Below are positions 8,850 to 16,691 of a DNA stretch of 64,000 nucleotides, piece by piece (the stretch's first letter is position 1; each line of letters starts with the position of its first letter). The notes beneath the pieces were generated by a model. It was not told where the DNA came from. It saw only the letters and a program-made list of their open reading frames with translations, and made no database searches. Made by a program: the position numbers and the translations under genes. The stretch comes from Bacillus xiapuensis (GTDB lineage Bacteria; Bacillota; Bacilli; Bacillales; Domibacillaceae), in the NCBI RefSeq assembly GCF_002797355.1, contig NZ_KZ454940.1, forward strand, positions 310,001 through 374,000. The letters are read 5' to 3'.

Positions 8850-10004
8850 ATGCAAAAAGCGCAATCTTGGTTGTCCTTAAATTTTTTCACTTTTTTCTTT
8901 ACATGGGGAATTTTCATGCCCTACTGGACCGCTTGGCTGATTTCTGAGAAAGGGCTAACAGTAGAGTCCGCCAGCACGGTCATCGCAGCTGGTCTGCTCG
9001 TGCGTTCCTTTTCGACATTCTTCATCTTTCCTTCTTTAAGCCATAAATTCCCGATCGGCACACTCATCAAGCTCATAGCAGTATGTAGTCTGGGGCTCCT
9101 TTATTTATTTATCCCATTTGACTCTTTTTATGCCATGATTATCGCCATGTCGATATTTAGTCTTGTCTACCCGCTTATGATGCCGATGACCGAAAGCATC
9201 GGCTCGATTATGATGCATAGCGATCACATTGATTATGGAAAGAGCCGCTTATGGGGATCGCTTGGCTATACCGTTAGCTTGCTGGTCCTAGGGGCTGTCA
9301 CGGCCTATTACGGAGAAGCTTCTATCATATATGCCATGTTCGCCGGCTGCGTTCTCATGGTAATTGCCGCCTTTTACTATACGCCGGATTCTTTGAAAAC
9401 AAAGACAGAGTCAGCCGAGATGCCGCTAAGATCCCTGCTGAAATCTAAGCGCTTCATCACAGCCATGGTGATCTGCATTCTAATCCAAGGGTCACATGCG
9501 GCTTACAACAGTTACGGCTTTATTTATTTGCAGCATTTAGGTGTCAGCAATACATGGAGCGGCGTCATATTGAACGTGGCTGTACTGGCGGAAATTATCT
9601 TTTTCGCGAAAGCGGATACCATGATGAAGAATGTGCGAATCTCTTCCATGTTTCTCGGTGCGGCCATCGCCTCCATTATTCGCTGGACGCTTTTATTCCT
9701 GTTCCCAAATGTATGGATATACCTGTTTACACAGCTGCTACACTCCTTAACATTCGGTCTGGCGCATTATGCGTTTATCCGCCTGTTATACCAAGAATTT
9801 TCCACGCAGGAAATTCCCGCTGCCCAAGGTATATACGCTTCACTCGGCATGGGACTCAGCACGGCAGTCCTGACCTTTGCCGGCGGCTATTTGTATAAAG
9901 AAAGTCCAGGACTGGCCTTTCTTGGAATGGCGGTTGTCATTGTTCCTGCGGTATTCTTAAGCCTGTTCATGAAAAGGCGCTACGAATCACAAGCGGCAAA
10001 CTAA
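8850..10004 (+). CDS. MFS transporter (HcaT/nucleoside-symporter-like)
   Basis: 384 aa, about 12 membrane helices. The ATG at 8850 is preferred because the upstream in-frame GTG (8835) is itself the GTGAGG ribosome site. Helix 1 carries FFTFFFTWGIFMPYW and the loop YGKSRLWGSLGY, features of the MFS_1-like group (E. coli HcaT, B. subtilis YwbF). The gene is followed 80 nt later by an epimerase and an amidohydrolase in the same orientation, so it might import their peptide substrate; that is inference. Confidence 0.82.
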   Translation: MQKAQSWLSLNFFTFFFTWGIFMPYWTAWLISEKGLTVESASTVIAAGLLVRSFSTFFIFPSLSHKFPIGTLIKLIAVCSLGLLYLFIPFDSFYAMIIAMSIFSLVYPLMMPMTESIGSIMMHSDHIDYGKSRLWGSLGYTVSLLVLGAVTAYYGEASIIYAMFAGCVLMVIAAFYYTPDSLKTKTESAEMPLRSLLKSKRFITAMVICILIQGSHAAYNSYGFIYLQHLGVSNTWSGVILNVAVLAEIIFFAKADTMMKNVRISSMFLGAAIASIIRWTLLFLFPNVWIYLFTQLLHSLTFGLAHYAFIRLLYQEFSTQEIPAAQGIYASLGMGLSTAVLTFAGGYLYKESPGLAFLGMAVVIVPAVFLSLFMKRRYESQAAN

Positions 10005-10084
10005 CTGAAACTTTCAGCTTTTAAAAGCTTCTTTTTCCCTTATACTAAAGATGATGCATAGATCATAAGGGAGAGGACGAACAA

Positions 10085-11194
10085 ATGAAGATTGTAAAAG
10101 CAGAAATACGCGGTGTTCATTTGCCGCTTCAATCACCGTTTGTCATATCGTATGCCACTTTTCACTACATGCCGTCGATCATTGTGAAATTGGAAACGGA
10201 CAACGGAATCACCGGTTGGGGAGAGGCTGTTCCCGATGAACATGTAACGGGAGAAAGCTTCTTCGGCACGATAGAAATCTTGCGGCATGTGCTTTTGCCA
10301 AAGGTTATGGGGAAAAATCCTTTTCAAATTGAAGAAATTCATCATATGATGAATCAAACAATTACAGCGAATCCAGCAGCCAAAGCGGCAATTGATATCG
10401 CTTGCTACGACTTAATGGGCAAAGCATCCGATCTGCCAGTCTATGACTTAATTGGCGGACGGGCACATACAGAGCTGACTTATCCAAAGGTTTTGAGCAT
10501 TGATGAACCTGAAGCGATGGCGGAAAAAGCGCGCGAAGCGATAGCCTCCGGCTTTCAATCGCTTAAGCTGAAGGTCGGCTCGGATTACCGCCTGGACGTT
10601 AAGCGCATTCAAGCGGTGCGGGAAGCCGTCGGCGGCGAGGTGCCCATTCGCGTCGATGCCAACCTGGGCTGGCACAGCTATTCGACCGCCATTCAAGCGA
10701 TGAAGCAGCTGGAGCGCTTCCATCTTTCCTGGATCGAGCAGCCGATCCGCCTTGGCGATATCGACGGTCTTGCTCAATTAAAGCGGCAATCGACCATTCC
10801 GATCATGGCGGATGAATCCATTCAAACAGGCGAGCAGCTGATCGACATGATCAAAAAAGAAGCGGTGGATAAAATCAATATTAAGCTGATGAAATCCGGC
10901 GGCATTTTTCCAGCGATTCATATTGCCAAAGCGGCGGAGTACGCCGGAATCGATTGTCAGATCGGCTCGATGGTGGAATCGTCCATCGGTTCCGCCGCTG
11001 GTTATCATACCGCCATTTCCAGAAAAAATATCACAAGCACAGAATTAACCGGCCCGCTCTTGTTCAGCCAGGATATTGGAGATCTGCATTACGAAGTGCC
11101 TTTTGTCCACTTGAATGAAAAGCCTGGACTGGGACTGATCATCAACGAAGAAACACTGCAGGAATTAACGGTCATTCATGCAGAAGTTCACTAA
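10085..11194 (+). CDS. ykfB: Dipeptide epimerase of the enolase superfamily (YkfB-like)
   Basis: 369 aa. The N-terminal capping domain is followed by a TIM barrel with all acid/base and metal residues: K161-x-K163, D191, E218, D243 and K267. These align one for one with B. subtilis L-Ala-D/L-Glu epimerase YkfB (366 aa). The reaction would convert L-Ala-D-Glu from murein peptides to L-Ala-L-Glu. The mandelate/muconate family is broad, so another dipeptide substrate is possible. RBS AAGGGAGAGG. The stop overlaps the AAGGAGGA of amhX, so the two form an operon. Confidence 0.8.
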   Translation: MKIVKAEIRGVHLPLQSPFVISYATFHYMPSIIVKLETDNGITGWGEAVPDEHVTGESFFGTIEILRHVLLPKVMGKNPFQIEEIHHMMNQTITANPAAKAAIDIACYDLMGKASDLPVYDLIGGRAHTELTYPKVLSIDEPEAMAEKAREAIASGFQSLKLKVGSDYRLDVKRIQAVREAVGGEVPIRVDANLGWHSYSTAIQAMKQLERFHLSWIEQPIRLGDIDGLAQLKRQSTIPIMADESIQTGEQLIDMIKKEAVDKINIKLMKSGGIFPAIHIAKAAEYAGIDCQIGSMVESSIGSAAGYHTAISRKNITSTELTGPLLFSQDIGDLHYEVPFVHLNEKPGLGLIINEETLQELTVIHAEVH

Positions 11195-11206
11195 GGAGGA
11201 TGCGTC

Positions 11207-12328
11207 TTGGATAACACCAACCTCAGGCTGGATCGCCGCCTGCTAGACATTTTTCATTACTTGCACACCCATGCGGAAATCAGCTGGAAAGAAACCAATA
11301 CGACAGCTTATATCGCGGATATACTGAGATCAGAAGGCATTGCTTGCTACACCTTTGACGACTGCACAGGCCTTGTCGCCGAAGTGGGGAGCGGCCAGCC
11401 CGTTATTGCCGTTCGCGCCGACATTGATGCTCTGTGGCAGGAGGTAAACGGCACCTATCAGGCGAATCACTCATGCGGCCACGATGCCCATATGGCCATT
11501 GTCATCGGCACGATTTTTTCTTTAAAGGATCATGTGAAAAAAGGAACCGTGCGCTTTATTTTTCAGCCAGCAGAAGAAACCGGAGGCGGCGCCTTGAAAA
11601 TGGTCAAAAAAGGAGTCGTCGATGATGTGGATTACTTGTTCGGCATTCATTTACGCCCGGCGGAAGAGCTGCCTTTCGGTAAAATGACGCCGGCCATTCA
11701 TCACGGCGCCGTCGCTTTTCTAAAGGGGAGCATTGCCGGCCACGATGCCCACGGCGCCCGTCCGCATCAGACGGTGAACGCGATTGATGTGCTCTCGGCC
11801 ATCAACGAACAGCTGAAGTGGATCAAGTTCCCGCCGTTTGAATCCTACTCCGTGAAAATGACGTACATGGAAGCGGGCGGCCAAAGCTTAAACATCATTC
11901 CCGGTACTGGCAAATTTGGATTGGATGTCCGTGCGCAAAAAAATTCCGTTTTACTGGACATGCAAAAGGAAGTGGAAAAGAAGCTGGACGGGTTGGCCCA
12001 GCTTCTTCAAGTGAACATCGCCTATGATTGGATCGATGTGACGCCCGGAGCGGAAGTGTCACCGGAAGCGGAAGAATACCTGCGCCAAGGCATCATCCAA
12101 GCTGCAGGCAAAGACCGGCTCGCGCCGCCGCTCACCACATCCGGCAGCGATGATTTTCACTTCTACACCATCGAGCGGCCTCATTTAAAAGCCTCCATGA
12201 TGGGCATCGGCGCCGATTTAAAACCCGGATTGCACCATCCGGATATGACATTTGATAAACGAGCCATCCAACTCGGCGTGGAAGCCCTCGCCGCCACCGT
12301 GCAGCAGGCATTACAAGGGGCTGAATGA
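11207..12328 (+). CDS. amhX: M20-family amidohydrolase AmhX
   Basis: 373 aa from a TTG start with AAGGAGGA 6 nt before it. Zinc-dependent M20 peptidase/aminoacylase features: metal ligands in SCGHDAHM (~residues 85-92), the QPAEETGGG motif with the catalytic Glu pair, a dimerisation lid with GHDAHGARPH, and the distal His in GLHHPDM. Closest to B. subtilis AmhX (383 aa), a putative amidohydrolase. Together with the upstream epimerase it could degrade recycled N-acyl amino acids or muropeptides. Terminator follows. Confidence 0.85.
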   Translation: MDNTNLRLDRRLLDIFHYLHTHAEISWKETNTTAYIADILRSEGIACYTFDDCTGLVAEVGSGQPVIAVRADIDALWQEVNGTYQANHSCGHDAHMAIVIGTIFSLKDHVKKGTVRFIFQPAEETGGGALKMVKKGVVDDVDYLFGIHLRPAEELPFGKMTPAIHHGAVAFLKGSIAGHDAHGARPHQTVNAIDVLSAINEQLKWIKFPPFESYSVKMTYMEAGGQSLNIIPGTGKFGLDVRAQKNSVLLDMQKEVEKKLDGLAQLLQVNIAYDWIDVTPGAEVSPEAEEYLRQGIIQAAGKDRLAPPLTTSGSDDFHFYTIERPHLKASMMGIGADLKPGLHHPDMTFDKRAIQLGVEALAATVQQALQGAE

Positions 12329-12348
12329 TCAACATCCAGCAAAGTATA

Positions 12349-12390
12349 AAAGCCAAGAACGCTGATTTTCCAGCATTCTTGGCTTTTTTC
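12349..12390 (+). terminator. Terminator of ykfB-amhX
   Basis: AAGCCAAGAACGCTG pairs with CAGCATTCTTGGCTT around ATTTTC, with one mismatch, then TTTTTT. Confidence 0.88.
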
Positions 12391-12427
12391 TCATGGACTG
12401 AGATTCCCCTCCACTATCCTACATTTA

Positions 12428-12459
12428 AAAGCCTCTCAGCTGACGCTCGGCTGAGAGGC
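12428..12459 (-). terminator. Terminator of LysM-3D gene 1
   Basis: Perfect 10-bp stem GCCTCTCAGC/GCTGAGAGGC with a 9-nt loop; T4 on the minus strand. Confidence 0.8.
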
Positions 12460-12475
12460 ATAGACAGACTTTTAA

Positions 12476-13282
12476 TTAGTCTAAAATCGTAATGTTTACT
12501 GTGCGGACACCCCAGCTGTTTGCTTGGGATTTAGTTGGCACGTGAAGGTCGATTCTGTTGCCTTTAATCGCACCGCCAGTATCTCCTGCGATTGCTGTAC
12601 CGTAACCTTCAACGTATACTTTTGAGCCTAGCGGAATCACGTTAGGATCCACAGCGATCACTTTTGCATTGCGGTTCGCATTTAAATTAATTCCTGTAGC
12701 AGTAACGCCAGAGCAGCCGTTACATTGTGCTGTGTACGCTGTTGCTGTCACGGTCATTGTTTTTCCTTGAGCCGGTGCTGTAGCTTGAGCTTTTTGAACA
12801 GGCGCTTGAGATGCTGCTTGCTGCTTTTGCACCGGTGCTGGAGCTTGAGCTTGAGCTGGAGCAGCTGCTTTTTGAGCAGGCTGGCTCTTCACTTGAACGT
12901 TTCCAGATACGGCTAATTGGTCTCCCGGATAGATCATGTGAGAAGACAATCCATTCAGAGCTTGAAGCTTACTGACAGAAATGCCATGAGCACGAGCGAT
13001 TTTGCCTAATGTGTCTCCCGGTTTTACTGTGTATGTTCCATTATTAGAAGGTGCTGGAGCAGCAGTTGAACCGCCAACCTCTAATGTTTGATTAGGAAAA
13101 ATAAGATCAGATGATAGCTTATTCCAGTTTTTTAGTTGCTGAACAGTCGTATTATGTTTCTGAGAAATTCCCCAAAGTGTATCTCCGCTCTGTACTGTAT
13201 ATGATTGTGCGGAAGCGGCTGTGCCGAATAATCCTCCGCCGATTACTGTAGTAGCTGCAAGTGCGATAATTTGTTTTTTCAT
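12476..13282 (-). CDS. LysM x2 + 3D domain cell wall protein (YocH-like)
   Basis: 268 aa from the ATG at 13282, which has AGGAGGT 8-9 nt upstream; an earlier in-frame start lacks a site. Signal peptide ends near ASAQ. Two LysM domains bind peptidoglycan (YTVQSGDTLWGIS, YTVKPGDTLGKIA), then an Ala/Gln/Pro linker, then a 3D domain (~residues 175-268) with the acidic cluster GDTGGAIKGNRIDLHV and the CxxC-like CNGC. The 3D fold resembles the MltA lytic transglycosylase core. B. subtilis YocH has the same order and is a WalRK target; a matching WalR-like box lies upstream. Confidence 0.9.
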   Translation of the reverse strand: MKKQIIALAATTVIGGGLFGTAASAQSYTVQSGDTLWGISQKHNTTVQQLKNWNKLSSDLIFPNQTLEVGGSTAAPAPSNNGTYTVKPGDTLGKIARAHGISVSKLQALNGLSSHMIYPGDQLAVSGNVQVKSQPAQKAAAPAQAQAPAPVQKQQAASQAPVQKAQATAPAQGKTMTVTATAYTAQCNGCSGVTATGINLNANRNAKVIAVDPNVIPLGSKVYVEGYGTAIAGDTGGAIKGNRIDLHVPTKSQANSWGVRTVNITILD

Positions 13283-13544
13283 AATAGAAAAACCTCCTGA
13301 TCGTTCTGACACGCGGTCATTTCCTACATACTAAATTGAAAGAGAAACAAGAAATAACCGCCTGCGAGAATCTTTTTATAAAAAATTGTCCCGTGGCAAT
13401 AAACAAACAACTAATGAGTGAATTGATTGTAAGTTGGATTTATTTAAACAGCTGAATAACCTGCGTTATCCGCTGACGAAATTCATTGTACCACGGTTTT
13501 CCATGTAATGATTTTAAGAAGTCATTACGCTTTGGTGCGAGAAT

Positions 13545-13561
13545 ATAACGAAAGTATTACA
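13545..13561 (-). promoter_or_regulatory. WalR-like box upstream of LysM-3D gene 1
   Basis: On the minus strand TGTAAT-N5-CGTTAT, 11 of 12 to the WalR consensus TGTWAH-N5-TGTWAH. It lies about 265 nt before the start codon, implying a long leader. The same site with 18/21 wider identity precedes LysM-3D gene 2. Confidence 0.55.
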
Positions 13562-13790
13562 GATAGGAGGATGCGCTTATTTTGTAACCAAGATGAAATA
13601 AATCAGTCAATTCCCTTAATTGCAGCTGTCTGATTTCAGCAGACGAGCCGCAGCTGCCGCCTTTTTCATAGATTCATATAAAGTATGTTCTCAAACAGCT
13701 CGTGCCCGAGTGAATCAGGGATACAGGTGAATGACTGGCCAATGAGACTTCCGGTTCCCCCTCCATCTTTGATGAGAATAGGATAAAAAA
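13562..13790. other. Intergenic region with hairpin and possible decayed frame
   Basis: Between the two LysM-3D genes. A bulged hairpin (GCAGCTG ... CAGCTGC with inner GTCTG/CAGAC) lies at about 13622-13657. On the minus strand a frame of ~40 codons without ATG ends with TGA at 13666 (includes KDGGGTGSLIG), possibly a gene remnant. No full gene is supported. Confidence 0.3.
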
Positions 13791-13820
13791 AAGAAATCCG
13801 CTGACATAACGGATTTCTTT
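13788..13820 (-). terminator. Terminator of LysM-3D gene 2
   Basis: AAGAAATCCG/CGGATTTCTT stem, 9-nt loop, A-rich on one side and T-rich on the other, so it can act in both directions. Confidence 0.8.
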
Positions 13821-13835
13821 TGATCCAGTACTATT

Positions 13836-14381
13836 TTATTTTAGAACTTTCACTTTAACCGTGCGGACACCCCAGCGGTAAGCTTGTTTTTTAGTAGGGA
13901 AGAACACGTCAATCTTATTTCCCTTAATCGCTCCGCCCTTATCACCGGCCACCGCCTCGCCATATCCTTCTACATAGACTTTCGTTCCTAATGGAATGAC
14001 CTTCGGATCAACCGCAATGACTTTCGCCTTCGGATTTTTCTTTAAATTGATGCCTGTTGCTGTAATACCTGAGCATCCGCGGCATGAAGCAGTGTATGCC
14101 GTCGATCTGACACTCAGCTCTTTCACGACTTTCTTGCCGGATGCTGCCGGCTTCGCCTTGCGTACAGCTGATTTTGAAACGATTAATTTCTTGCCGATTG
14201 CTATATTATTAGACTTTAAGTTATTCCATTGTTTCAGTTGATTCACAGTTGTCTTATGTGCCCTTGCAATGCTCCATAATGTGTCTCCACGTTTTACTGT
14301 GTAGGTTGACGATGCGGCTTCAGCAACCGATGCGCTAAACACTAACAGAAAAATCATGAAAGACATGATCGCTTTTTTCAC
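13836..14381 (-). CDS. LysM + 3D domain cell wall protein
   Basis: 181 aa from a GTG start with AAGGAGGT 9 nt upstream. Signal peptide ends near AEAAS. One LysM domain (YTVKRGDTLWSIA, ~27-70), a basic linker and a C-terminal 3D domain (~90-181) with CRGCSG and GDKGGAIKGNKIDVFFP. The 3D domain is nearly the same as in the neighbouring gene, so this is a paralogue with one LysM instead of two. Probably secreted and wall-bound, acting in wall turnover. A WalR-like box overlaps the -35 region. Confidence 0.9.
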   Translation of the reverse strand: MKKAIMSFMIFLLVFSASVAEAASSTYTVKRGDTLWSIARAHKTTVNQLKQWNNLKSNNIAIGKKLIVSKSAVRKAKPAASGKKVVKELSVRSTAYTASCRGCSGITATGINLKKNPKAKVIAVDPKVIPLGTKVYVEGYGEAVAGDKGGAIKGNKIDVFFPTKKQAYRWGVRTVKVKVLK

Positions 14382-14417
14382 GGGTAATAGACCTCCTTAA
14401 TTTGTAACACGAGTCTC

Positions 14418-14450
14418 ATTCTACCACGTGAATATAACGATCATATTACA
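14418..14450 (-). promoter_or_regulatory. WalR-like box and -10 for LysM-3D gene 2
   Basis: Minus-strand TGTAAT-ATGAT-CGTTAT at 14450-14434, then TAGAAT (-10) at 14423-14418. The box overlaps the -35 position, as expected for an activator, 53 nt before the GTG. Confidence 0.55.
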
Positions 14451-14710
14451 TGGACATGTTCATTTCTTTACACAAATATTTCAAAGGATATAATTTTCTG
14501 AATATAATAGACCGCTAGCTTAAGAAGATTCACAAGCCGCCCTTTCTGCAAGCGGCGGATACAGCTGAATGAACCCCGCCGCAAAGCGGTGAAGAAAGAG
14601 GTAAATCTATTTTTTTATTCCCGCCTATTAGTTTATAATGGTATGTAGTCCCCCTGTTGTATATAATAAGGGATGATGTCATTTTATACTATTTATTGGA
14701 GGATTTTGTG

Positions 14711-15376
14711 ATGATTTATCAAATGCAGCTGATTAAAGGGCTGTTCCGTCCAAGAGACAACTTTTATTCTTTAAGTCGCGCAGAACAAATCCGGGGTTTA
14801 TGGCCTCGCATGGCTGCTTTGGTGATCTTTAGTGTGGTTCTTTCTTTTCTCAGCAGCTTTCTGGGAATTCAAGGAGAATCTGTTTCAGCCTACTTAGCTG
14901 ATGTCAATCAAACAGCCCATGAATGGCAGAAGATGCTCTTTGCAATCGGCGCTTCGATTTGGGGTCTTCTCTATCCTTTGCTGTTTATTTTCATTCCGGC
15001 TCTATTATTCTGGACCTTCTTAGAAGTGGATTTTCGCAAGGTACTTGCCTTGCAGTCTATCGTATTTTTGATTTATTTAATAGAGATGTGCCTAGTGATG
15101 CTGCTTAATTGGTATTTTGCTATCCCGAGAGAATCCTCTCCTTTTTCTTTAGGCGTGCTTGTGCAGCAGGCAACAGATAAACAGCTGATCATCAGCTTCT
15201 TTAGCAGTATCTCTATCTTTCGGATTTGGGCCATCATACTGCAATATCAATTTTTAAAAGGGGCAACCGAGAGAGAACCGCGGTTCGTTTTCCTATTAAT
15301 TATGACGATTACGATCTTCTTCTGGGTCTTTTCAGCCCTATTTACCTCAATACATATCGAAAGATTATTTTCATAA
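14711..15376 (+). CDS. YIP1-family membrane protein (YknW-like)
   Basis: 221 aa from the ATG at 14711 (GGAGG 8 nt upstream; the earlier ATG at 14657 has none). About five membrane segments after a cytoplasmic N-terminus (FRPRDNFYSL). The Yip1-domain layout and the following YknX-like gene (21 nt gap) match B. subtilis yknWX, where YknW helps assemble the YknXYZ exporter that protects against the SdpC toxin. Here no YknY ATPase or YknZ permease follows. Confidence 0.7.
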   Translation: MIYQMQLIKGLFRPRDNFYSLSRAEQIRGLWPRMAALVIFSVVLSFLSSFLGIQGESVSAYLADVNQTAHEWQKMLFAIGASIWGLLYPLLFIFIPALLFWTFLEVDFRKVLALQSIVFLIYLIEMCLVMLLNWYFAIPRESSPFSLGVLVQQATDKQLIISFFSSISIFRIWAIILQYQFLKGATEREPRFVFLLIMTITIFFWVFSALFTSIHIERLFS

Positions 15377-15397
15377 ATAGGGAGGCGGGAACGAGCA

Positions 15398-16633
15398 ATG
15401 AAACGATTGAATCGAAATATGTTGCTGGCGGCGAGCGCTGCATTTATAGCCGGCAACCTTTATTTAACATATAAAGAAGACAGTAAGGTTGAGCGGACTC
15501 AGCCCATCACCAGCTGGAAAACAGCCTCCAATCAAGATGTGGTGGAATCCTTTCGCACGACAGGAGTCATCACTCCGGCAGAAGAATACCCTGTGTACTT
15601 CAATAAAGAGCAAGGCACCTTTCAAAAGTTCCTGGTGAAGGAAGGCCAGCCCGTATCGCCCGGTACGCCTCTCTTTGAGTATTCATCTTCAGATCTTGAG
15701 CAGAAGGTCATGGAGCTGGAAGCAGAAAAGTCCAAAACCCAGCAGCAAATTCAATTAATGAATAAGCAAATTTCTCAGCTTCAAAGCATACTGTCTGAGT
15801 TGGAGCGGGAGGACAGCAAAGACGCCAAGGATAAGAAAGAAGAGCGGAATAAAGACGCGCGGGTGACGACAGAAAATGAAATAATCGATCAGGAAACCGA
15901 AAAATTCAAGCTGGAAGAGGAGCTGCGCAAATATGACAAGCTGATTGCGGAGTATGAATCCAGCAAAAGTAATTTGATCGTTAAAAGCGAAGTGGAAGGC
16001 TTCGTAAAGTCGATCGATCAAAACCTGAACAATCCGCTGATCTCCATCCGTTCGCGCAACCCGGCTATTCAAGGTGTGTTTGATGAAAAGCAAATGAAAA
16101 AAGTAACAGAAGGCTTGAAGATTCACGCAGCGGTCGATCCATTTCCGCCGGCGTTCAACGGATCTATTACGGATATTCACGAATTTCCTGAAGAGGAACC
16201 GTCCGTCAAGCGCAAAAGCTTATATCCATTTACCGCTCAGCTTGAGCAAAACGGCTTTGAAGAGGAGCTTAGCCAGCTGCTTCCCGGCATGAAAGCAAAT
16301 GTAACGGTTGTCACGAAGGAAGCGCTGCAAGCGGTCACGGTGCCGAAATCCAGCGTGGAAACAAGCGGAAAGCGTTCGTACGTTTACGTGCTAAATACGA
16401 AAGGCGATATTGAAAAGAGAAGCGTAACGCCCGGACTGCTCGTCAAGGATGTGCAGGAAATTCAAAGCGGCTTAGCGGCCGGTGAGAAGATCGTCACCAA
16501 CCCGGACAAGCTATTGGCGGAGCATGCTTCGTTTATTACACCGATTCAGCAAGAGAAGCTGGCTAAGAAAGACTTGCAGCAGCTCTCCAAAAAAGAAAAA
16601 ATCAAATTTATTTTAATGGGCGTGCTGTCATAA
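15398..16633 (+). CDS. Membrane fusion (HlyD/YknX-like) efflux adaptor
   Basis: 411 aa. One N-terminal membrane anchor (~residues 8-25), a split lipoyl/barrel-sandwich domain (FLVKEGQPVSPGTPL and later VKSEVEGFVKSID), a long coiled coil between them (~105-200) and a beta-barrel with LLPGMKANVTVV. This is the periplasmic-adaptor type used by MacB-like ABC exporters. In B. subtilis yknX is followed by yknY and yknZ; here a terminator and a convergent protease gene follow, so the ATPase and permease must be elsewhere or missing. Confidence 0.82.
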   Translation: MKRLNRNMLLAASAAFIAGNLYLTYKEDSKVERTQPITSWKTASNQDVVESFRTTGVITPAEEYPVYFNKEQGTFQKFLVKEGQPVSPGTPLFEYSSSDLEQKVMELEAEKSKTQQQIQLMNKQISQLQSILSELEREDSKDAKDKKEERNKDARVTTENEIIDQETEKFKLEEELRKYDKLIAEYESSKSNLIVKSEVEGFVKSIDQNLNNPLISIRSRNPAIQGVFDEKQMKKVTEGLKIHAAVDPFPPAFNGSITDIHEFPEEEPSVKRKSLYPFTAQLEQNGFEEELSQLLPGMKANVTVVTKEALQAVTVPKSSVETSGKRSYVYVLNTKGDIEKRSVTPGLLVKDVQEIQSGLAAGEKIVTNPDKLLAEHASFITPIQQEKLAKKDLQQLSKKEKIKFILMGVLS

Positions 16634-16647
16634 GCGCCTCTCAATAC

Positions 16648-16683
16648 AAAACAGGCGATCCTCCCAGATGGATCGCCTGTTTT
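16648..16683. terminator. Bidirectional terminator
   Basis: Perfect 14-bp stem AAAACAGGCGATCC with 8-nt loop between convergent genes; A4/T4 on both sides. Confidence 0.9.
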
Positions 16684-16691
16684 CACATTCT

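Noticed and set aside
13283-13790. Possible c-di-AMP (ydaO-type) riboswitch before the LysM-3D genes
   Set aside because: Some fragments such as GGGGGAACC occur, but the ordered conserved motifs are missing.
13708-14572. Shared 16-mer GGATACAG[GC]TGAATGA at about 13719 and 14558
   Set aside because: Similarity stops at the word; no shared fold or context, so chance is likely.
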